Assembly: GCF_004022265.1 (NCBI RefSeq)
Contig: NZ_SAVB01000002.1
Span: 62,001-126,000 of the forward strand
Direction: 5' to 3'
Source of the DNA: Paenirhodobacter ferrireducens
GTDB lineage: Bacteria > Pseudomonadota > Alphaproteobacteria > Rhodobacterales > Rhodobacteraceae
DNA: 64,000 nt
Within the stretch, counting starts at the first letter, position 1. The number at the start of each line of letters is the position of its first letter. Of this stretch, positions 8,657 to 18,715 are shown one piece after another. Below the pieces are notes generated by a model that ran no database searches, was not told where the DNA came from, and worked only from the letters and a program-made list of their open reading frames with translations. The translations under genes were made by a program, and so were the position numbers.

Positions 8657-9274
8657 TCAGTGTGCGATGTAGCGGTCGCGGCGGTGGTTGATCAGGATGA
8701 TGACGTTCAGCACCATCGCGCCAAGCAGCGACCAGAGCACCTTGTCGAAGGGCAGCACGAAGGCCGCGAACAGGAACACGCCGCAATCGAAGATCACCTG
8801 GGTCTTGCCGGCCTTGAAGCCGGTCTTGTCCTGCAGGTAGAGCGCCACGATGCCGACGCCGCCAAGGCTTGCCCCATGGCGGAACAGCATCAGCAGACCT
8901 GCGCCCGAGATCACCCCCGCCAGCACCGCCGCCGCCGCCATGTTCAGCCGGCTGAAGTCCAGAAGATGCGGCGCCAGCGTGGTGAAACCCGACATCAGCG
9001 CGATCGCGGCAAAGGTCTTGAGCGTGAACTTTGCCCCCATGCGGCGGAAGGCGAGCCAGTAGAAGGGCAGGTTCAGGCAGAAGAACAGCGTGCCGAAGCC
9101 GATCCCGGTGACATAGCTCAACACCAGCGACAGCCCGGCGATCTGCCCGGTGAACAGACCCGTCGCATGCAGGAAGCTGACCGAGAGCGCGGTCAGCATC
9201 GTGCCGGAGACGAGCCCCTGCGCATCTTCGAGGGCGGTGTGGCGGTCGGGGGCGGGCGAGGTGAGCAGCATCAT
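8657..9274 (-). CDS. YitT-family membrane protein, tandem paralogue, 205 aa
   Basis: It shares the layout of its downstream neighbour: LEDAQGLVSGTML at the start, GASLGGVGIVALYLQDKTG in the middle and NHRRDRYIAH at the end. I placed the start at ATG 9274 (or the adjacent ATG 9271) rather than the 63-bp longer option, because a GAGAG precedes it and the length then matches the paralogue. Function is unknown. Both copies keep the C-terminal NHRRD-x-YI motif, suggesting selection on both. Confidence 0.78.
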   Translation of the reverse strand: MMLLTSPAPDRHTALEDAQGLVSGTMLTALSVSFLHATGLFTGQIAGLSLVLSYVTGIGFGTLFFCLNLPFYWLAFRRMGAKFTLKTFAAIALMSGFTTLAPHLLDFSRLNMAAAAVLAGVISGAGLLMLFRHGASLGGVGIVALYLQDKTGFKAGKTQVIFDCGVFLFAAFVLPFDKVLWSLLGAMVLNVIILINHRRDRYIAH

Positions 9275-9443
9275 GGCTGCGGTTCTCTCATGCACGGCGC
9301 AATGCGGCAAGAGGGCGCGACTGTGGCAGATGCGCAACGTCTGTGGCCGTCAGGCCGCTACGCGGCATCTTTTGCCTTGGCGCGACTCGCAGTGGCGGGG
9401 CAGGGTGCCGCCATCCGGCAATTTCAGACGAGGAGGGCGGGTC

Positions 9444-9530
9444 ATGACCAATTTTGCATTCGCACTCCCCGCCGGTGGGCAGAGCGCCACTCATGGCGCC
9501 TCGGCGCAGGCCTATTACCGACAGGCCTGA
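9444..9530 (+). CDS. Possible 28-aa microprotein
   Basis: A short frame reading MTNFAFALPAGGQSATHGAS and ending AYYRQA. It is preceded by a strong ribosome site (GAGGAGGGCGG, 6 nt before ATG) and followed 12 bp later by a hairpin with a T run, so it looks like a self-contained unit. It lies upstream of the DUF1127 gene. Coding is inferred only from the translation signals. It could instead be the 5' part of a small RNA. Confidence 0.35.
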   Translation: MTNFAFALPAGGQSATHGASAQAYYRQA

Positions 9531-9542
9531 CCTTCCTGCCCC

Positions 9543-9561
9543 GGGCGCTCCGGCGCCCTTT
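9543..9561 (+). terminator. Small hairpin terminator between the microprotein and the DUF1127 gene
   Basis: Stem GGGCGC/GCGCCC with a TCCG loop, followed by TTTC. It would end the short upstream unit and may also act as an attenuator for the DUF1127 gene at 9688. Confidence 0.5.
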
Positions 9562-9687
9562 CTGAAACCTCCGACCGGATACCCCTGACAGCCCGCGGCC
9601 GCTTCCGGCCTCGTCGGGTTCCGCCGTGTCCGGTCTTCCTTTCCGCAACTCAAGGAGGCCGGTGGCGCGTGCCGCCCGGACCAGAAA

Positions 9688-9924
9688 ATGACCAAGACCG
9701 ATCCCGTTTCCACTCTCAGCCTGTCGCTGCTCGATGCCATCGTGGCCCGTCACGGGCTGCGGCGTGTCTTCCTTGCCCTGCTGGCCGCCGCACTGCGCGG
9801 CGATGGCATGCGGCGCACGAAAGCCCGGCTCGACATGCTTGACGATCACCTGCGGCGCGATGTGGGTCTGCCGCCGCGGGGGGCGTCGCCGCCGATGCCC
9901 GATTGGCTGAGACACATGTGGTGA
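9688..9924 (+). CDS. DUF1127-like protein, 78 aa
   Basis: The segment LDMLDDHLRRDVGLPP (residues ~48-63) matches the DUF1127 core (LD-x-x-LLRDIGL). The N-terminal 45 residues are an extended, moderately hydrophobic helix with Arg-rich ends. It is the second DUF1127 protein in the window. The ATG at 9688 has no strong ribosome site. A terminator follows the stop by 6 bp. RNA binding is a possibility by analogy with Rhodobacter CcaF1, not shown here. Confidence 0.65.
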   Translation: MTKTDPVSTLSLSLLDAIVARHGLRRVFLALLAAALRGDGMRRTKARLDMLDDHLRRDVGLPPRGASPPMPDWLRHMW

Positions 9925-9930
9925 CACGAA

Positions 9931-9957
9931 AAGGGCCGGCGCCAAGCGCCGGCCCTT
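9931..9957. terminator. Convergent terminator between the DUF1127 gene and icd
   Basis: A 12-bp perfect stem (arms 9931-9942 and 9946-9957) with a 3-nt loop, flanked by A and T runs on either side. It serves both the plus-strand DUF1127 gene and the minus-strand icd gene. Confidence 0.85.
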
Positions 9958-9980
9958 CCCTCCCTGCGCGGCGGGCTTCT

Positions 9981-11195
9981 TCAGCCGGCCAGCGCCTTGT
10001 TCAGGTATTCGTCCACCTTCTCGAGGTAGCCCATGGTGGTGAGCCACTTCTGATCCGGGCCGACGAGCAGCGCGAGGTCCTTGGTCATGAAGCCGTCCTC
10101 GACGGTCTGCACACAGACCTTCTCGAGGGTGGTGGCGAAGGTCATCAGCGCCGCGTTGTTGTCGAGCTTCGCGCGATGCTTCAGGCCGCCGGTCCAGGCG
10201 AAGATCGAGGCGATCGAGTTCGTCGAGGTTTCCTTGCCTGCCTGGTGCTGGCGGTAGTGACGGGTCACGGTGCCATGCGCCGCTTCCGCCTCGACGGTCT
10301 TGCCATCGGGGGTGAGCAGCACCGAGGTCATCAGGCCGAGCGAGCCGAAGCCCTGCGCCACGGTGTCCGACTGCACGTCGCCGTCGTAGTTCTTGCACGC
10401 CCAGATGTAGCCACCCGACCACTTCAGCGCCGAGGCGACCATGTCGTCGATCAGGCGATGCTCGTAATGGATGCCGGCAGCCTTGAACTTCTCTTCGAAC
10501 TCTTCCTCGTAGACCTTCTGGAACAGGTCCTTGAAGCGGCCGTCATAGGCCTTGAGGATGGTGTTCTTGGTCGAGAGATAGACCGGCCAGCCCTTCATCA
10601 GGCCGTAGTTCATCGACGACCGGGCGAAGTCGATGATCGACTGGTCGAGGTTGTACATGCCCATGGCGACGCCGGCGCCGGGGGCGTCGAACACGTCATA
10701 TTCCTGCACGGTGCCGTCTTCGCCCACGAATTTCATCGTGATCTTGCCCTTGCCGGGGAAGCGGAAGTCGGTGGCCTTGTACTGGTCGCCGAAGGCGTGA
10801 CGGCCGACGACGATCGGCTGGGTCCAGCCCGGAACGAGACGCGGCACGTTCTTGCAGATGATCGGTTCGCGGAAGATCACGCCGCCGAGGATGTTGCGGA
10901 TCGTGCCGTTCGGCGACTTCCACATCTTCTTCAGGCCGAATTCCTCGACGCGGGCTTCGTCCGGCGTGATGGTGGCGCATTTCACGCCCACGCCGTACTG
11001 CTTGATCGCGTTCGCAGCGTCGATGGTGACCTGGTCTTCGGTCGCGTCACGATTCTCGATACCGAGGTCGTAGTACTTCAGGTCGATGTCGAGATAGGGA
11101 AGGATCAGCTTCTTCTTGATGAACTCCCAGATGATCCGGGTCATTTCATCGCCGTCGAGCTCGACGACGGGGTTCTCTACCTTGATCTTCGTCAC
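9981..11195 (-). CDS. icd: Isocitrate dehydrogenase (NADP), 404 aa
   Basis: Converts isocitrate to 2-oxoglutarate with NADPH formation in the TCA cycle. The N-terminus ([16 protein letters not shown]), [18 protein letters not shown] and the [15 protein letters not shown]-binding loop identify the homodimeric eukaryotic-like subfamily of ~400 residues common in alphaproteobacteria, not the E. coli type. The start is GTG 11195, with GAGGAGG seven bases upstream. It is transcribed alone and ends at a strong convergent terminator. Confidence 0.97.
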   Translation of the reverse strand: MTKIKVENPVVELDGDEMTRIIWEFIKKKLILPYLDIDLKYYDLGIENRDATEDQVTIDAANAIKQYGVGVKCATITPDEARVEEFGLKKMWKSPNGTIRNILGGVIFREPIICKNVPRLVPGWTQPIVVGRHAFGDQYKATDFRFPGKGKITMKFVGEDGTVQEYDVFDAPGAGVAMGMYNLDQSIIDFARSSMNYGLMKGWPVYLSTKNTILKAYDGRFKDLFQKVYEEEFEEKFKAAGIHYEHRLIDDMVASALKWSGGYIWACKNYDGDVQSDTVAQGFGSLGLMTSVLLTPDGKTVEAEAAHGTVTRHYRQHQAGKETSTNSIASIFAWTGGLKHRAKLDNNAALMTFATTLEKVCVQTVEDGFMTKDLALLVGPDQKWLTTMGYLEKVDEYLNKALAG

Positions 11196-11255
11196 AGGTG
11201 CCTCCTCGGTTGGATGACTCGTCGGCTGCGTCTTAGCCGATTTCAGGGTGCCTGA

Positions 11256-11687
11256 CTAGTGCTGTATGCCTTGGTATACCGACTTTCGCCGCCGCAGCCA
11301 GAGGAAGGTCGCAAGCGCGGTTCCGGGCAGCGCCGCGGCGGCGCTGAGCACGACGGCGGTCATCAGCGCGGCCTGTCCGTCCTTGCCCTCGGGCGTCGCG
11401 GCCAGCACGCCAAGCAGGTTGACGATGAAGAGCGCGACCCAGGCGGTGGTGAGCAGGTTGACGAAGCCCATGTAGGGCGCGCGATCCTCGGCGATGACAC
11501 CGCACAGCGCGATCGCCACCAGCATCGGCAGGGTACGCAACACGAGGGCCGCAAGCGGAAAACTCTCGGGCGCGGTCTCGGGGGCGGGCAGGGCGAGGTG
11601 CACCGCAAGGGCGCCGATCAGCCACGCCAGAACCGGCAGCGCGATCGCGGCGGCAAAACGGGCCACGATCGACGCCAGCGGGATCAT
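11256..11687 (-). CDS. Four-helix membrane protein of unknown function, 143 aa
   Basis: Four hydrophobic segments (around residues 8-28, 42-62, 75-95 and 105-130), with no recognised motif and a basic C-terminus (LRRRKS). I chose ATG 11687 because it overlaps the stop of the HD gene by 4 bp (ATGA), making it the last gene of a coupled four-gene operon (13202 to 11256). It probably sits in the inner membrane. Family not recognised. Confidence 0.65.
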   Translation of the reverse strand: MIPLASIVARFAAAIALPVLAWLIGALAVHLALPAPETAPESFPLAALVLRTLPMLVAIALCGVIAEDRAPYMGFVNLLTTAWVALFIVNLLGVLAATPEGKDGQAALMTAVVLSAAAALPGTALATFLWLRRRKSVYQGIQH

Positions 11688-12283
11688 CTGCCGCGGCCCT
11701 CGAACCACGGCCGGATCTTCGCCTCGACCCAGTCCCAGACCCGCGGCAGCCCGCGCGCGACCTTGCCGCCGACCCGGGTTTCAAGCTGCGGCCAGGTCAC
11801 GTCATATTCCAGCCACGACCCGCCGCCGCCCAGATGGTTGAGCAGCACCGGCTGCACCCGGTCGAGCGATTTCGCGAAGACCGCGGTCGGGGTCTCGTTC
11901 GCCTCGAACTCGGTCCAGATCGCGCGCAGCTCGGGGCCGAGATCGGCGGGCAAAAGGCCGAACAGCCGCCCGGCCGCCGCGGCCTCGGCCGCCTGCACCG
12001 CAGGCGCGTCATGCGCGGCGCCATTGCCCGAATGGATCGGCACATCTCCCACGTCGATCTCGACGAGGTCGTGCAGCAGAAGCATCCGGATCGCGCGGTT
12101 CACGTCGACGCCGGGCGCCGCCTGATCGGCCAGCACCAGCGCGTAGAGCGCAAGCGTCCAGCTGTGCTCGGCCGAGTTCTCGCGCCGGCTGTTGTCGGCG
12201 ATCGGCGTCGCGCGGGTGACGGATTTCAGCTTTTCCGCCTCGAGCAGGAAGGCGAATTGCTGCGCAAGGCGGGGCTCGGTCAA
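11684..12283 (-). CDS. HD-domain hydrolase, HDDC2/YfbR-like 5'-nucleotidase type, 199 aa
   Basis: The metal-binding HD set is visible: H in ENSAEHSW (residue ~40), HD in LLLHDLVEIDVGD (~69-70) and a distal D in KSLDRVQP. This pattern is that of the HDDC2/YfbR family, which dephosphorylates 5'-deoxynucleotides. Substrate preference here is inferred from the family only. The start appears to be TTG 12283, overlapping the stop of the upstream 87-aa ORF by 4 bp. Its own stop overlaps the membrane protein gene. Confidence 0.82.
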   Translation of the reverse strand: MTEPRLAQQFAFLLEAEKLKSVTRATPIADNSRRENSAEHSWTLALYALVLADQAAPGVDVNRAIRMLLLHDLVEIDVGDVPIHSGNGAAHDAPAVQAAEAAAAGRLFGLLPADLGPELRAIWTEFEANETPTAVFAKSLDRVQPVLLNHLGGGGSWLEYDVTWPQLETRVGGKVARGLPRVWDWVEAKIRPWFEGRGR

Positions 12284-12543
12284 TGCCCGCCCTCCGCACC
12301 GCGCGGCGCGGCGGGCGCGGTGGCCCCCTCGCGCCAGGCCTTCAGCGCGTCATTGAGGAAGGACTCGCCACGCTGCGCCGAGATCCGCAACCGGCAGGAG
12401 GTCATGAAGGCCTCCTGCAGCGAGGGCGAGGAGGTGCCGATCACCTTCGCCACCTGCATGTAGAAGCGGTCGTCGTCGAGCTCCTTCATCGCCGCCATGG
12501 TCTTGGCGGCGAGGTCGTCGGCCAGCTCGTCGATCAGCGCCAT
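12280..12543 (-). CDS. Small hypothetical protein, 87 aa
   Basis: A mostly helical acidic protein with one cysteine (MTSCRLRISAQRGESF). It overlaps the hydrolase gene upstream and the HD gene downstream by 4 bp each, so it is certainly translated as part of the operon. The C-terminal ~15 residues are Ala/Pro/Gly rich. I do not recognise a family. The tight coupling suggests a role shared with the HD hydrolase or the alpha/beta hydrolase. Confidence 0.7.
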   Translation of the reverse strand: MALIDELADDLAAKTMAAMKELDDDRFYMQVAKVIGTSSPSLQEAFMTSCRLRISAQRGESFLNDALKAWREGATAPAAPRGAEGGH

Positions 12544-13202
12544 CAGCGCGACCCCTCGGTCAGGCGGCGCCGGACATAGGTCTGCACATGGTCGATCATC
12601 GGCTTCATATGCGCCTCGTCGTCCTTGAAGAAGTGATCCGCCCCCTCGATCTCCTCGTGCGAGATGGTGATTCCCTTCTGCTCGCGCAGCTTGCCGACCA
12701 GCGTGTGGGTGTCCTTCGGCGGCGCCACGCGGTCGGCGGTGCCGTTGATGATCAGACCCGAGGAGGGGCAGGGCGCAAGGAAGCTGAAATCATACATGTT
12801 CGCCGGCGGCGCGACCGAGACGAAGCCGGTGATCTCGGGGCGGCGCATGAGCAGCTGCATGCCGATCCAGGCGCCGAAGCTGAAACCCGCGACCCAGCAA
12901 TGTTTCGAGTTCGGGTTCATCGCCTGCAGATAGTCGAGCGCCGAGGCGGCATCCGACAGCTCGCCGATGCCCTCGTCATATTCGCCCTGAGACCGGCCGA
13001 CGCCGCGGAAGTTGAACCGCAGCACGGTGAAGCCGATCTTGTGGAAGGCGTAATGCAGGTTGTAGACGACACGATTGTTCATCGTGCCGCCGAATTTCGG
13101 ATCGGGGTGAAGAATGATCGCGATCGGCGCGTCCGGGATGGGTTGCGGATGGTAGCGGCCCTCGAGGCGACCTTCGGGACCGGGAAAAATGACTTCGGGC
13201 AT
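12543..13202 (-). CDS. Alpha/beta hydrolase of the YfhR/COG2945 type, 219 aa
   Basis: Typical of short cytoplasmic alpha/beta hydrolases: the HPDPKFGGTMNNRVVY segment, NFRGVGRSQGEYDEG, and the nucleophile elbow GFSFGAW with Ser. A late Asp (GTADRVAPP) and His (GADHFFKDD) complete the triad. ATG 13202 is preferred over a 153-bp longer frame whose extra part is Arg/Pro rich and unlike the family. It is the first gene of the overlapping operon. Substrate unknown. Confidence 0.85.
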   Translation of the reverse strand: MPEVIFPGPEGRLEGRYHPQPIPDAPIAIILHPDPKFGGTMNNRVVYNLHYAFHKIGFTVLRFNFRGVGRSQGEYDEGIGELSDAASALDYLQAMNPNSKHCWVAGFSFGAWIGMQLLMRRPEITGFVSVAPPANMYDFSFLAPCPSSGLIINGTADRVAPPKDTHTLVGKLREQKGITISHEEIEGADHFFKDDEAHMKPMIDHVQTYVRRRLTEGSR

Positions 13203-13295
13203 CGTCTCTCGCCTGCTCAATCGCGTGCGTCCAAAGGGGGGGGGCGGCGGTGCGCGTTCTTGACGCTTTCGCTCGGACACCCTAGGACGAACGGG

Positions 13296-13312
13296 CCCGG
13301 CATCATGCCGGG
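13296..13312. repeat. Perfect 17-bp palindrome upstream of iscR
   Basis: CCCGGCAT-C-ATGCCGGG is centred about 90 bp before the iscR ATG, in the 194-bp divergent gap between the hydrolase and iscR. It could be an operator (iron or Fe-S regulation would make sense here) or a short hairpin in the leader. No regulator is assigned. Confidence 0.45.
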
Positions 13313-13395
13313 GTTCGGGTGCTTTCGAGTTAAGCGGCCCAGGGCCCGGCGTCAATGCTTGCGCAGGGATTTCGCTGCGGCGCGGGAGGTGGAGG

Positions 13396-13854
13396 ATGAA
13401 GCTTTCGACGAAAGGGCGCTACGCAATGGTGGCGCTGGTCGACCTGGCGACGGTGGGCGCGGGGCAGATGACCTCGCTTGCCGAGATCTCGAAGCGGCAG
13501 GACATCTCGCTGCCCTATCTCGAGCAGCTCTTCGTGCGGCTGCGCCGGGCGGGGCTGGTCACCTCGGTGCGCGGCCCGGGCGGCGGCTACAAGCTGGCGA
13601 AGGAGCCGAAGGACATCCGTATCTCGGACATCTTCGAGGCGGTGGACGAAACCGTCTCGGCGCTGCATGTCGGCGCCGGCGCCTCGGGGGGCATCTCGGG
13701 CTCGCGCGCGCAGTCGCTGTCGAACCGGCTGTGGGAAAGCCTAAGCGCGCAGGTCTTCGTCTTCCTGCACCAGACCTCGCTCGAGGATGTGGTGAAGAAC
13801 GGCCTGAAACCCTGCCCGGCGGTGCCGAGCCTGTTCTCGGTGGTGGACGAGTAA
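13396..13854 (+). CDS. iscR: Rrf2-family regulator IscR, cysteine-poor type, 152 aa
   Basis: An N-terminal winged helix typical of Rrf2 proteins (MKLSTKGRYAMVALVDLA; RGPGGGYKLA wing) sits at the head of the Fe-S assembly operon. In E. coli IscR the 2Fe-2S cluster is held by three cysteines and a histidine at about residues 92-107. Here that region (residues 91-110) has no cysteine, and the only Cys in the protein is C140. This fits what is established for Rhodobacter sphaeroides IscR, which binds a cluster with a single conserved cysteine and represses Fe-S genes. A GGAGG-type site precedes the ATG. Confidence 0.92.
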   Translation: MKLSTKGRYAMVALVDLATVGAGQMTSLAEISKRQDISLPYLEQLFVRLRRAGLVTSVRGPGGGYKLAKEPKDIRISDIFEAVDETVSALHVGAGASGGISGSRAQSLSNRLWESLSAQVFVFLHQTSLEDVVKNGLKPCPAVPSLFSVVDE

Positions 13855-13891
13855 TGCCCGAGGGCAGCGCCGGCGGCACCTGCGGGGCGCT

Positions 13892-13975
13892 CCGCGGGGA
13901 GTATTTTTGCCAAGAAAAAGCCGCAGCGGCAGGTTCCGAAGGGGCCCCGCTTTTCCTTGCCCAAATACTCCCGCC
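13892..13975. repeat. Inverted pair of the dispersed GGAGTATTT repeat
   Basis: One copy runs plus (13892-13920, core GGGAGTATTTTTGCCAAGAA) and a second runs minus (13949-13975). They are separated by a GC-rich spacer, so the iscR-desulfurase gap can fold into one large hairpin. Other copies lie at 25783-25828, 57572-57600 and 59303-59351. It may reduce read-through between iscR and the suf genes. Confidence 0.75.
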
Positions 13976-14011
13976 GGAGGCATCCTCGGCCGGGGCCGGG
14001 AGCACGGCCTG

Positions 14012-15088
14012 ATGTCCCGCCTCTATCTCGACTGGAATGCCACGACGCCGCTGCGCCCCGAGGCGAAGGCGGCGATGCTTGCGGCGATGGAGGTGCCCGG
14101 CAACCCCTCGTCCGTGCATGGCGAGGGGCGGGCGGCGAAGGCGCTGATCGAACGCGCGCGCGCGCAGGTCGCGGCCGCACTTGGCGCCGAGGGGCAGGAC
14201 GTGATCTTCACTTCGGGCGCGACCGAGGCGGCCTCGCTGGCGCTTGCCGGGCGCGACCTTGCCTGCGCCGGCGTCGAGCATGATGCGGTTCAGGCCTGGT
14301 GCGCGCCCACGCTGCCCGTCGACGGGCTGGGGCGCGTCAGCGTGCCCGATCCCGCGCAGGCGACGCTGCAGCTCGCCAATTCCGAGACCGGGGTGATCCA
14401 GACCCTGCCCGAGGGGCTGGCGGTCAGCGACCTGACCCAGGCCTTCGGCAAGATCCCCTTCGCCTTCAACTGGCTCGGGCTGACCGCGGGGATCGTCTCG
14501 GCGCACAAGCTCGGCGGGCCGAAGGGCATCGGCGCGCTCGTCGTGAAGCGCGGCACCGACATCGCCGCGCAGCTGAAGGGCGGCGGGCAGGAGATGGGCC
14601 GCCGTGCCGGCACCGAGAACCTGATCGGCATCGCCGGTTTCGGCGCCGCCGCCGAGGCCGCGGCGCGCGATCTGGCGGCGGGCGTCTGGGACGAGGTCGC
14701 CGAAGTTAGAAGTATTCTAAAGAATGCTCTGGAATACCCGACGAAAGAAGTCTATTTTCCGGGCTGGGAGATCGCTGAGGGCGGATCGGGGGCGCAGGGA
14801 GACACGCCCGCGATCCTGCCCAACACGCTTTCGGTGATAAGCCCCGGGTGGAAGGGGGAAACGCAGGTGATGCGGATGGATCTGCTGGGCTACGCGGTTT
14901 CCGCGGGCTCGGCCTGTTCCTCCGGCAAGGTCCGCGCGAGCAAGGTGCTGCGCGCCATGGGCTGGCCGGAAGACGCCTCCGCCTCGGCACTGCGGATCTC
15001 GCTTGGCCCCGGGATCGGACGGGACGAGGTTTTGCGCTTCGCCGAGGCATTCCTCGGGGCGCTTCGCAAACACCGCGCAAGGCGCTGA
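14012..15088 (+). CDS. Cysteine desulfurase, NifS/IscS class, 358 aa
   Basis: A PLP enzyme that takes sulfur from cysteine for cluster assembly. The N-terminus is YLDWNATTPL, the PLP lysine is K166 in SAHKLGGPKG, and the persulfide cysteine is C302 in SAGSACSSGK. The start at ATG 14012 gives the family N-terminus; the longer frame runs through the repeat. A second, SufS-type desulfurase closes the operon. Bases ~14704-14765 (roughly residues 231-251) are strikingly AT rich compared with the rest and may be a divergent or foreign patch. The gene is somewhat shorter than IscS (~400). Confidence 0.88.
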   Translation: MSRLYLDWNATTPLRPEAKAAMLAAMEVPGNPSSVHGEGRAAKALIERARAQVAAALGAEGQDVIFTSGATEAASLALAGRDLACAGVEHDAVQAWCAPTLPVDGLGRVSVPDPAQATLQLANSETGVIQTLPEGLAVSDLTQAFGKIPFAFNWLGLTAGIVSAHKLGGPKGIGALVVKRGTDIAAQLKGGGQEMGRRAGTENLIGIAGFGAAAEAAARDLAAGVWDEVAEVRSILKNALEYPTKEVYFPGWEIAEGGSGAQGDTPAILPNTLSVISPGWKGETQVMRMDLLGYAVSAGSACSSGKVRASKVLRAMGWPEDASASALRISLGPGIGRDEVLRFAEAFLGALRKHRARR

Positions 15089-15124
15089 GACGTGCCCGGC
15101 GCAGACGCGGAAAGGAAGACGGCG

Positions 15125-16639
<1,515 letters not shown>

Positions 16640-16744
16640 GACACGCCGCCGCAGGTCACGCTTTTCCCGCTCGCTTGCCGCAATTCGGGCAAGATCGAGG
16701 TGTTGGGTTCCGTCCGGACGACAACATCTGGATGGGGGCGGCGC

Positions 16745-17278
16745 ATGACCATTTCGACGGCATCCTTCAACGAACGGCTGAGCCGGATCGAGCGGGAACG
16801 CGCGCGCACCAAGGGCCGTGTCGTGCTGCATGTGGGCGCCGAGGAGGTTCTTGTGCGCTCGGTCGAGGATTTCGCCGGGGTGCGGGCGCCCGCGCCGCAT
16901 GGCGCGGCCTCGCCGCTGGCCCTGACGCTCTGCGTCACGCTCGGCATGGTGTCCTATGCCGCCTCGGTCGCGCTGCGGGCCCGGTTCCTGTCGCTACCCG
17001 AGGCCGGACAGGTGCTGAGCGACCGCGCGATGCTGACCGGGGTCGGCTTCGGACTGGCGCTGACCGTGGCGCTTGGACTGGCGCTGCGGCTGCGTGGCAC
17101 CGGGCTCTGGGCGGCGCAGCTCTCGGGCGTGGTGCTGGCCGCGATGACGCTGCACAACCTTGCCTTCTGGGCGCCCGACGCGGCGGGGCTTGCCTTCACC
17201 TATCGCTGGGTGGAAAGCGAGCAGGCGGCGACCGCACCCGCAAGTCTCGTGTTCCGGGAGAAGCTCTTCACCTTCTGA
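16745..17278 (+). CDS. Hypothetical membrane protein inside the suf operon, 177 aa
   Basis: A soluble Arg-rich N-terminal ~45 residues is followed by three to four hydrophobic segments (around residues 56-75, 90-115, 120-140). It has no cysteines that would suggest cluster binding. ATG 16745 has a GGGGGCGG stretch upstream. It lies between sufB and sufC in the same direction, so it is presumably cotranscribed. I do not recognise the family, and a link to Fe-S assembly rests only on position. Confidence 0.65.
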   Translation: MTISTASFNERLSRIERERARTKGRVVLHVGAEEVLVRSVEDFAGVRAPAPHGAASPLALTLCVTLGMVSYAASVALRARFLSLPEAGQVLSDRAMLTGVGFGLALTVALGLALRLRGTGLWAAQLSGVVLAAMTLHNLAFWAPDAAGLAFTYRWVESEQAATAPASLVFREKLFTF

Positions 17279-17309
17279 GACCGCAGTGCCGGACCGGGGA
17301 GGGCGCGTG

Positions 17310-17915
17310 ATGGCGAAGCCCGCGAAACCCGCCCCCGTGCGCCCGGTCCTGACCCTGCCCGAGGCCGAGGCCGAGGCCGTGCGCGCGGCCTATGCGGCGG
17401 CGGATGTCATTCTCGAATACGGCTCGGGCGGCTCGACGGCGCTCGCGGCCGAGATGCCGGGCAAGACCGTGTTCTCGGTCGAGAGCGACGCGAAATGGCT
17501 CGCGGGCATGCGCGCCTGGTTCGCCGCCACACCGCCCGCGGGCCGGGTCGAGCTGCATCACGCGAAGATCGGCCCGACGAAGGAATGGGGCTATCCGAAG
17601 ACCGAGCGGCAGTTCCGCGCCTGGCCGGGCTATGCGTTGTCGGTCTGGGAGAGGCCCGATTTTCTCCACCCCGACGTGGTGCTGATCGACGGCCGCTTCC
17701 GCGCGGCGTGCTTCCTCACCACGCTCTTCCGCATCACCCGCCCGGTGACCATCCTGTGGGACGATTACGCCGGGCGCGAGCAGTATCACGCGATGGAGAC
17801 CTTCTGTCCGCTGGGCGGAATGGTCGGCCGGATGGCCGTCTTCACCGCGCCCCCCACCGTGATCGAGCCGGCGAAACTTGGCCAGATCATCGCCACCTAC
17901 CTGCGCCCGCTGTGA
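17310..17915 (+). CDS. Methyltransferase-like Rossmann protein inside the suf operon, 201 aa
   Basis: The motif ILEYGSGGSTALAAE resembles the SAM-binding loop of class I methyltransferases. It is followed by an acidic strand end (VFSVESD) and DVVLIDGRFRAACFL, the pattern of small putative methyltransferases. ATG 17310 follows GGGGAGGG. It sits 29 bp before sufC. Whether it methylates anything, and whether it is tied to cluster assembly, is unknown. Confidence 0.68.
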   Translation: MAKPAKPAPVRPVLTLPEAEAEAVRAAYAAADVILEYGSGGSTALAAEMPGKTVFSVESDAKWLAGMRAWFAATPPAGRVELHHAKIGPTKEWGYPKTERQFRAWPGYALSVWERPDFLHPDVVLIDGRFRAACFLTTLFRITRPVTILWDDYAGREQYHAMETFCPLGGMVGRMAVFTAPPTVIEPAKLGQIIATYLRPL

Positions 17916-17944
17916 CCGGCGCCCGCCATCCGAAGGACGAAAAC

Positions 17945-18714
<770 letters not shown>

Positions 18715-18715
<1 letters not shown>

